Shown here piece after piece: positions 23,829 through 29,355 of a stretch of 29,355 nucleotides of DNA (within the stretch, counting starts at the first letter, position 1; every line of letters begins with the position of its first letter). This stretch comes from JBOHNM01 sp050730675. Lineage in GTDB: Bacteria > Planctomycetota > Phycisphaerae > Phycisphaerales > UBA1924. The notes under the pieces are model-generated. The model was not told where the DNA came from. It searched no databases and saw only the letters and a list, made by a program, of their open reading frames with translations. Location of the stretch: positions 1-29,355 of the forward strand of contig JBOHNM010000029.1 in NCBI GenBank assembly GCA_050730675.1, given 5' to 3'. The translations under genes were made by a program, and so were the position numbers.

Positions 23829-25379
23829 TTACGTTCCGGTCGTGGCCGGGCCCGCCACCAGCGCCGCGTCGATAGCCGCCAGCAGGTCCGCCGGGAAGAA
23901 CGGCTTGGGCAGAAAACGCACCGTCGCGTCGGCCATCGGGCCCTTGAGCACCTCGGCCTCGGTGTATCCACTGATGAGCACCGCCGCGGCCCGCGGGCTT
24001 GAGCCGCGAACACGCCGGATCACCTCGCCCCCCTGCGCATCGGGAAGGCCCGAATCGGTCACGATCAGCCGGATGTCACCAGGGTTCTCCTGGGCGATCC
24101 GCAGCCCCGCTGCAGCCGTGGCCGCACCCAGCGGTTCGAAGCCCGCTTCGCGCAGCATCGTTACCAGCACGCTTCGTACCAGTTCTTCGTCTTCGACGAC
24201 CAGCGCCAGCCCGCCGTAGTGATGTTCGCCGCCGATTGGCTTGCGTTCGACGATCTGGCGCGGCGCCTCGCCGACCACCGGGAGCACGACGCGGAAGAGG
24301 GTCCCGTGTCCGGAGGCGCTCTCGACCGTCACCACGCCGCCGGCCTGCTGCACGATGGTCTGCACGGTTGCCAGCCCCAGTCCCGTTCCAGCGCCCGAGC
24401 CCTTGGTGGTGAACAACGGCTCGAAGCACCGCGCCCGCGTTGCCTCGTCCATTCCGGTTCCCGTGTCGGCAACGCTCAGTTCTGTCACGTGGCCGGCCGG
24501 TTCGCCCTTGTCGGGCTGGCCGTCGCGCGAGCGCACGTCGATCGAGACGGTCCCGCCCTCGGGCATCGCGTCCCGGGCGTTGATCACCAGGTTGACGACT
24601 ACCTGCTCGAGTTGCCCCGGATCGATCCTGACGGGCATTGTTCCCGGCTCGCGAGCAATTCGCAGTTCGACCCGGTCCTCCACCAGCCGGTCCAGCATCG
24701 GCCGCACCCGCACCGCCAGCGCCCCGACATCCACCGAGCGCGGTTCGACCACTTGCCTGCGAGAAAACGCCAAGAGCTGGCGCGTCAGCGTTGCGCCGTG
24801 CTCAACCGCTTGCTGCAGTTGCTCCAGATGCTTGCGAGCCCGGTGCTCCGGCGGCACCAGCATCTCGACCATGCCGGCGGCACCCATGATCGCCGTAAGC
24901 GTGTTGTTGAAGTCGTGGGCCATCCCGCCGGCGAGACGTCCGATCGCCTCGAGGCGCTGCGCATCGGCCAGCCGCACCTGCAGTCGCCGGTTCTCGCGGC
25001 GTTCGTCGAACTCACGCACCGCGCGCACGATGGCCCCACCCAGCCTCTTGAGTGATTCTTTCACTACGAAGTCCGCGGCGCCGCTGCGCATGACTTCAAC
25101 GGCGACTTCCTCGCCGAGGGATCCTGTGACCATGATGAACGGGATGTCCGCCCCGCTCTCGCGGTAGACCCACAGCGCCGCCATTCCATCAAAGCCGCGC
25201 AGCGTGTAGTCCGACAGGATCACGTCGTAGCCGCCGGTGGCGAGTTCCGCCCGCAGCGAGGCCTCGTCTTCCACCCGCGTGCTCTCGCCGAGCAGCCCCT
25301 CGGCGCGCAGAGCCTGCACCACCAGCTCGTAGTCGAGCGGGACGTCTTCCACGCACAGAACCCGCAGCGGGCGGTTCAT
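23829..25379 (-). CDS. Hybrid histidine kinase, REC-HisKA-HATPase-REC
   Basis: This 516-residue protein is soluble, with no membrane segment. Its N-terminal receiver (about 5-120) has EDVPLD, D57 (VILSDYTLRG) and K107. The kinase core shows H155 (LAGGMAHDFNNTLTA), the N-box NLVINARDAMPEGG, DTGTGMD and GAGTGLGLATVQ. A second receiver (about 392-510) has VVEDEELV, D442 (LIVTDSGLPDAQ) and PKPF. With a receiver on each side it can take phosphate from an upstream kinase and pass it on. Its ATG overlaps the stop of the CheY-like gene by four bases. No DNA-binding partner is encoded nearby, so the final output lies elsewhere. The domain order is clear; partners are inferred from order. Confidence 0.92.
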   Translation of the reverse strand: MNRPLRVLCVEDVPLDYELVVQALRAEGLLGESTRVEDEASLRAELATGGYDVILSDYTLRGFDGMAALWVYRESGADIPFIMVTGSLGEEVAVEVMRSGAADFVVKESLKRLGGAIVRAVREFDERRENRRLQVRLADAQRLEAIGRLAGGMAHDFNNTLTAIMGAAGMVEMLVPPEHRARKHLEQLQQAVEHGATLTRQLLAFSRRQVVEPRSVDVGALAVRVRPMLDRLVEDRVELRIAREPGTMPVRIDPGQLEQVVVNLVINARDAMPEGGTVSIDVRSRDGQPDKGEPAGHVTELSVADTGTGMDEATRARCFEPLFTTKGSGAGTGLGLATVQTIVQQAGGVVTVESASGHGTLFRVVLPVVGEAPRQIVERKPIGGEHHYGGLALVVEDEELVRSVLVTMLREAGFEPLGAATAAAGLRIAQENPGDIRLIVTDSGLPDAQGGEVIRRVRGSSPRAAAVLISGYTEAEVLKGPMADATVRFLPKPFFPADLLAAIDAALVAGPATTGT

Positions 25380-25840
25380 GGCCCCGCACCTCCCCCGCCG
25401 CCCGTTGCGGGCATCGGCTCGTTCAACAGCGCCCAGAACATGCCAAGCTCGCCCACCGCACCCATGAACTGCGTGAACTCCACCGGCTTGACCACATACG
25501 CGTTGGCTCCAAGCCGGTAGCTCTCGATCAGGTCGCGCTCCTCGCGCGAGCTCGTCAGCATCACGATCGGCACGTGCTTCAAGGCCGGATCGTTCTTCAC
25601 CGCGCGCAGCACCTCCAGCCCGTCCACCCGCGGCATCTTCAAGTCCAGGAGCACCACCGCCGGGTCACCCCCGGCCCGCCCGGCAAACCCGCCGCGCTTG
25701 TAGAGATAGTCCAGCGCCTCGGCGCCGTCGGGCACCACCTGCACCGTGTTCGCCAGGCGCTGAGCGGCCAATCCGGCGAGTGTCAGTTCCACATCATTGG
25801 GGTTGTCTTCCGCGAGCAGGATGGTCCGAAGTGGCTTCAT
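25376..25840 (-). CDS. CheY/Rcp1-like single-domain response regulator
   Basis: This 154-residue receiver resembles cyanobacterial Rcp1. It has AEDNPNDVELTLAGL, an insertion with DYLYKRGGFAG, D66 (VVLLDLKMPRVDG), VMLTSS and the Lys of VVKPVEF. Rcp1-type regulators pair with kinases that have the SVSHDLRAPL type of H-box, and such a kinase is encoded immediately upstream with a four-base overlap (ATGA). A Gly-rich tail ends the protein. There is no output domain, so it most likely shuttles phosphate to the following REC-kinase-REC protein or to an unlinked phosphotransfer protein. Confidence 0.93.
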   Translation of the reverse strand: MKPLRTILLAEDNPNDVELTLAGLAAQRLANTVQVVPDGAEALDYLYKRGGFAGRAGGDPAVVLLDLKMPRVDGLEVLRAVKNDPALKHVPIVMLTSSREERDLIESYRLGANAYVVKPVEFTQFMGAVGELGMFWALLNEPMPATGGGGGAGP

Positions 25841-28158
25841 GCCGCCGCCTCCTTGCCCGGGAGCGAGAAGTAGAACGTCGCTCCGCGTCCGAGCTCACTC
25901 TCCGCCCAAGTCCGCCCGCCGTGACGCCCGACGATCCGCCGCACCGTCGCCAAGCCGATCCCCGTTCCCGGGAATTCCGACTCGGCGTGCAGCCGCTGGA
26001 ATACACCAAATAGCCGCGCTGCGTACCGCGGGTCAAATCCCGCCCCGTTGTCGGCGACGAAGAAGACCCAATCGGATCCTTCGCGCCGAGCGCCCACCTG
26101 AATATGGGCCCTCTCCAGTCTACCCGAGTATTTGATGGCGTTGTCAATCAAGTTGATCCAAACTTGTCGCAGCAGGGCCGGATCACCTTCAACAGCGGGC
26201 AGTGGCGGTCGGTTCCAGTCGATGCGGGTGGCTTGTGATGCCGGCGCCAGCGTGGTCAACGCCTCATCTACAAGCGCGTTCATATCCACTGGCATGCGAT
26301 TCGGCTCAGCTCTCGCAACCCGAGCAAACCCCAAAAGGTCGTCGATCAGACGCCCCATCCGGTTGGCTGACTCCGCGATCACCCCCATATACCGCTTGGA
26401 AGTTTCGTTCATGGCCATGCCGCCCTGTTGATCCAGCAGGCGGACGAATCCATTGATGTGGCGCAATGGTGCGCGGAGGTCGTGCGAAACGGAGTAGGTG
26501 AATGCCTCAAGCTCTGCGTTGGTCGCTTCGAGTTGCTTGGTCCGTTCCTTCACGCGCTCTTCCAACTTCGCGTTGGCCGCCTCAAGCGCCTCGGTCGCCC
26601 GCACCAGCGCCGTCACGTCGGTCATCGTGGCGCGGATCAGCCGCTCCCCCGCCGACTCGTGCCGCACCAGCACCGACTGAACGACGAACTCCTCCCCGTT
26701 GGGGCGTTGCATCCGCACCTGGTACTCCACACGTTCTCCTGCGGCGGCCCGCGTCATCAACTCCGTCAACGGCGCCACGTCCGCCTGTCCCTCGCGCCGC
26801 ACCATCCCGCTTACGGCAGCGGCGCTCTGGCCGACCATCGCCTGGCGCGTCCGCCCCGAAATGCGGCAGCACGCCTCGTTCACCTCGAGGATGCGACCCG
26901 AGTCGAGCGAGATCACCAGCACCGCCTCGGGCGCATCCTCGAACAGCGCCCGGTACCGCGCCTCGCTCAGGCGCAGCTCGGCCCCCGTCCGGTCAACCTG
27001 CTCGCGCAGCCGCTCGCGCTCGGCGAGCTTGCCCGACATCCGCTCGAGCGCCGCCCGCACATCAACCCATTCTTGTGCTGGCGCCGGGTAGTTCGTCTCC
27101 ACGCCGAACTCGCCGCGCTCCACCCGCTCGGCCAGGGTGCGCGTTGCCCGCACCGGCTTGACCAGCATGCGGGCGAACACAATCCCCACAACCAGCGCAC
27201 CGGCAACGGCCGCCAGTCCCAGCAGCACGGCGGTGTTGACCGCCCGGTTGGCGCCGAGCAGGAACGCCCGCTCGGGCACCAGCGCTACGAGCTTCATGCT
27301 CAGGCCCGGTCCCAGCCGCACGGTGCCGATCTGCACGCGCCCCGGCTCCGATGTGCCCGGCATGTTCGATGTGCGATGCTGACGGCCCCGCGCTCCCTCG
27401 GCCGAGACTTCGTCCATGATCCGGGCCAACTCTGGGGAGGCCTGGTGCAGCGTGAGCGGAATCGCCCCGTTGCTCTGCGCGAGCGGCCCGGTTCCGGCTA
27501 CGACACCGCCCTGCGCATCCACCAGGTAGAGCACACTGTCGGGCGTTGGCAGCAAGGCCCGGAGCTTGGCGCTCATGGCGCTGGTCATGACATTGACTCC
27601 GAGCACGCCGACCAGCCGCCCGTCATGGTCGCTCAATCCTCGGGTCAAGCCGATGACCGGGCCGTCGCCCAAACCGGGGCGTTCGGCCGCCGGCCAGCGC
27701 GCCCACACCGGTTCCGCGCTCTTTGCCCCCGCCTGATACCACGCCGTCGCGCGGAGTGCCGTCCCTTCGCGCTGTGACACGACGACCACGTCCTCGCCCC
27801 GTCGCTCTGCCCACGCCGCACCCCCTTCAGCACTCACGAAGACGATCGCTTCGATCACCCGGCGTGCCGCCACGTCCAGCCGAAGATCGGATTCCCAAGC
27901 GGGTCCGACCTGCCCCGGCAAACGTCCTGTACGGACCGCCTCCAGGTACCGCTGGCTCACCCGTGTCGCGCCGGCCGAGTAGTCACCCAGGTCCAGTTCC
28001 GCCTGGCGCGCCACTCCGGCGAGGTACTGCTCGCTCAGCTCCTCCGAGACGTCCCGCCCCGACCGGTACACCAGCCACACCAGGGCCGCCGCGGCCAGCA
28101 CCACCGGCAGACCCACAGCCGCGACCGTCAGCACCACGATGGAAGGACGACGCTCCAC
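25837..28158 (-). CDS. Membrane sensor histidine kinase (TM-Cache-like-TM-HAMP-PAS-HisKA-HATPase)
   Basis: This 773-residue kinase starts with GTG. TM1 (about 8-31) and TM2 (about 305-330) enclose a large extracytoplasmic sensor of about 270 residues resembling a double Cache domain (GPVIGLTRGLSDHDGRLVGV, then VLYLVDAQGGVVAG). A HAMP segment (about 328-380), a PAS domain (about 396-518) and a coiled-coil linker (AANAKLEERVKERTKQLEA) follow. The kinase core is of the phytochrome-like type: H559 in YSVSHDLRAPLRHINGF, N673 (LIDNAIKYSG), DNGAGFDP (703-710) and GTGIGLATVRRIV. Cache domains usually bind small molecules in the periplasm. First gene of the leftward signalling cluster; its stop overlaps the Rcp1-like regulator. 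The ligand is unknown. Confidence 0.93.
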   Translation of the reverse strand: MERRPSIVVLTVAAVGLPVVLAAAALVWLVYRSGRDVSEELSEQYLAGVARQAELDLGDYSAGATRVSQRYLEAVRTGRLPGQVGPAWESDLRLDVAARRVIEAIVFVSAEGGAAWAERRGEDVVVVSQREGTALRATAWYQAGAKSAEPVWARWPAAERPGLGDGPVIGLTRGLSDHDGRLVGVLGVNVMTSAMSAKLRALLPTPDSVLYLVDAQGGVVAGTGPLAQSNGAIPLTLHQASPELARIMDEVSAEGARGRQHRTSNMPGTSEPGRVQIGTVRLGPGLSMKLVALVPERAFLLGANRAVNTAVLLGLAAVAGALVVGIVFARMLVKPVRATRTLAERVERGEFGVETNYPAPAQEWVDVRAALERMSGKLAERERLREQVDRTGAELRLSEARYRALFEDAPEAVLVISLDSGRILEVNEACCRISGRTRQAMVGQSAAAVSGMVRREGQADVAPLTELMTRAAAGERVEYQVRMQRPNGEEFVVQSVLVRHESAGERLIRATMTDVTALVRATEALEAANAKLEERVKERTKQLEATNAELEAFTYSVSHDLRAPLRHINGFVRLLDQQGGMAMNETSKRYMGVIAESANRMGRLIDDLLGFARVARAEPNRMPVDMNALVDEALTTLAPASQATRIDWNRPPLPAVEGDPALLRQVWINLIDNAIKYSGRLERAHIQVGARREGSDWVFFVADNGAGFDPRYAARLFGVFQRLHAESEFPGTGIGLATVRRIVGRHGGRTWAESELGRGATFYFSLPGKEAAA

Positions 28159-28240
28159 GCCCCAAGCCTCCCGGCCCGTGCCCGAACGTGACCAGCGTCA
28201 TCCTAACCGAGGGCTGTCCTCAGAGTCCCCTGTCAAAAAC

Positions 28241-28267
28241 GAAAAACGGCCCTCGCGGGCCGCTTTT
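28241..28267 (-). terminator. Intrinsic terminator (minus strand; possibly bidirectional)
   Basis: CGGCCC (28247-28252), loop TCGC and GGGCCG (28257-28262) form a perfect 6-bp GC stem. Read leftwards it is followed by five T, then CG, then five more T. It would stop transcripts of the small lipoprotein gene before they reach the sensor kinase. The other side has a TTTT, so it may act in both directions. Confidence 0.7.
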
Positions 28268-28507
28268 CTTCCACTGAAAGTGGAGGCAAGGGGACTCGAA
28301 GCCACCCTGCCTCTGCGCAGGCTCAAGCCGGCGAGAAACCTTAATTTCATGGGCCGATTCGGTCAAAACGGCGGCGAAGCAAGGGTACTAGCTGGGGGTG
28401 GGTGGCAGTAAGGCAGTTTCGAAGGGGTGGTCAGAAAGGACCAAATCGCAGACGCCTTGATCCTTCTCGACGGACGCCCTCATTCGTCATGGTAAACGCG
28501 ATGGAGG
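28268..28507. other. Non-coding stretch with hairpins and a tRNA T-arm-like sequence
   Basis: No convincing gene is seen. Two hairpins stand next to the terminator: CCACT-gaa-AGTGG (28271-28283) and GAGGCAaGGG...CCCTGCCTC (28283-28313). On the minus strand 28291-28300 reads TTCGAGTCCC and continues to CTTGCCTCCA, similar to the 3' end of a tRNA or tmRNA followed by its terminator. The T-stem has a mismatch beside the loop, and no matching 5' acceptor strand was found upstream, so it is not a complete RNA gene. Confidence 0.4.
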
Positions 28508-29128
28508 TCAAAAGAAATCTTGGTATTCGGTCAACTCGCCAACGTTCACATCTATTTGGGAGATCTTCTGGATTCCGGGTGGTTCGGAGCGGACAAGACT
28601 TGGTTGCCGCTGCATGACTTGCACCAAGCCGACAAGCACGCGACTCGGAACCCTCGGACCAACCTGTTGCAGTCGCGCATCTATACGCACCTGCACTGTG
28701 CCATCCAAGGGAGGTACTGGAGTTTGCAGGCAATAGGCGCGATCTGTTCGACAGTCACTCCAAACTCGACCGGCAGACAATTCCATCAGTTGTTGCCCGT
28801 CTGCTTGATACCCCAAATGTTCGATGCGAAGAGACTGTTCCGATGGCGCACCTCCGTCAAATTCTTGAACGATGACAACGGCCATCGCGGCCTTCCCTTC
28901 CAGTGTAAGGGAGGCGCTCCCGCTCCATACATCTCCCATGCGCACGAGAGGGGTGAGCGAAAGCGTTCGGCTCGAATCCCCTGCGCATATCTCCTTCCCT
29001 TCATCGCTTGCGCTAGAGACGACCACTGACTTTCCATCAGAAGTCAGCACTCGAACCGAGTTCTCGGTACTACAGCCGGCAACCGCCAGCGCCAAGGTCA
29101 ATGGGACCGCGAGTGTTGTTAGTTTCAT
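28508..29128 (-). CDS. Small putative lipoprotein of unknown function
   Basis: This 206-residue protein has a clear lipoprotein signal peptide (MKLTTLAVPLTLALAVAGCS, lipid Cys19). The mature part is mostly beta-like, with three further Cys (C48, C126, C133), and matches no family I recognise. The ATG at 29128 is preferred because AAGGA lies about seven bases upstream and the lipobox sits at the right distance; an in-frame ATG at 29239 would add 37 residues before the signal peptide. Codon choice here appears less GC-rich than in the neighbouring genes, which may point to later acquisition. The terminator near 28250 lies downstream, so this gene is probably a single transcription unit. An envelope location is inferred. 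Confidence 0.7.
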   Translation of the reverse strand: MKLTTLAVPLTLALAVAGCSTENSVRVLTSDGKSVVVSSASDEGKEICAGDSSRTLSLTPLVRMGDVWSGSASLTLEGKAAMAVVIVQEFDGGAPSEQSLRIEHLGYQADGQQLMELSAGRVWSDCRTDRAYCLQTPVPPLDGTVQVRIDARLQQVGPRVPSRVLVGLVQVMQRQPSLVRSEPPGIQKISQIDVNVGELTEYQDFF

Positions 29129-29355
29129 GTCAATTTCCTTGAGTACAACGTGAATATGCAAACGCTTCTCGCCTCCAAAAGTCACGGTTCTGGAGATCGC
29201 GTGGGCTGGCTGGGTGGCGCTGTTGAGGGCTTTGGACAATCACGCCATTCGGGAGATCGACCCATTGAACTGTTGCATTCTTTCGTGAATCGCATTCCCT
29301 GATCATTGGCGCAGGTGAAACTCGGGCAGTTCGAATAGAGACGTCGTTCGCCTGG

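Noticed and set aside
28205..28236. Promoter of the sensor kinase based on TTGACA (minus strand, 28236-28231)
   Set aside because: The only -10-like hexamer, TAGGAT, is 25 bases away, too far for a normal sigma70 promoter, and the TTGACA overlaps the terminator's T-rich tail.
28270..28345. Complete tRNA gene on the minus strand
   Set aside because: Only the T-loop and 3' acceptor resemble a tRNA; the T-stem is mismatched and no 5' acceptor, D-arm or anticodon arm could be fitted.

Overview
The window looks like chromosomal DNA of a high-GC planctomycete, most likely a member of the Phycisphaerae. The main clues are the C-terminal half of a planctomycete-style pseudopilin at the left edge, the density of two-component signalling proteins, the frequent GTG starts and the weak Shine-Dalgarno signals. 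The phylum-level placement is inference from protein style; no rRNA gene is present. I see no insertion sequence, phage gene, CRISPR array or complete tRNA gene.

Layout. (1) 2-346: end of a pseudopilin. (2) 482-7488: first signalling island. An HD-GYP protein and a single-domain response regulator run leftwards; a large hybrid histidine kinase, a NarL-type regulator and a LuxR-type DNA-binding protein run rightwards. A long inverted repeat lies between the two arms. (3) 7629-13803: a TlpA-like secreted thioredoxin faces leftwards, divergent from a tetR-led export operon (TetR regulator, FtsX-type permease, ATPase, HlyD adaptor, NodT-type outer-membrane lipoprotein). The shared intergenic region holds a recognisable promoter and three perfect inverted repeats. 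(4) 13833-20734: a complete tryptophan operon trpE-G-D-C-F-B-A, mostly joined by 4-base or 1-base stop/start overlaps. It is preceded by a near-consensus promoter, a 30-codon leader peptide with three Trp codons and a 10-bp terminator hairpin with a competing antiterminator, which is a classical transcription attenuator. (5) 20835-21933: a lipoprotein MsrB and a small unknown protein. (6) 22111-28158, all leftwards: sensor kinase, CheY/Rcp1-like regulator, REC-kinase-REC hybrid and a secreted GH13 alpha-amylase family enzyme, closely spaced and probably one transcription unit. (7) 28247-29355: an intrinsic terminator, a stretch of hairpins with a tRNA T-arm-like sequence, and a small lipoprotein whose codon use appears less GC-rich than its neighbours'.

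How the genes work together. The trp genes encode every step from chorismate to tryptophan, and the leader would couple their transcription to Trp-tRNA supply. The tetR operon encodes a self-contained tripartite ATP-driven exporter, probably autorepressed. The two signalling islands are separate phosphorelays: the first outputs through c-di-GMP turnover and DNA binding, while the second contains no DNA-binding output and ends in a secreted glycoside hydrolase.

The most notable item is the trp attenuator. It has three adjacent layers of evidence (promoter, Trp-rich leader peptide, mutually exclusive hairpins), and its start codon appears to lie at or within a few bases of the predicted transcription start, so the leader peptide may be translated from a leaderless mRNA.
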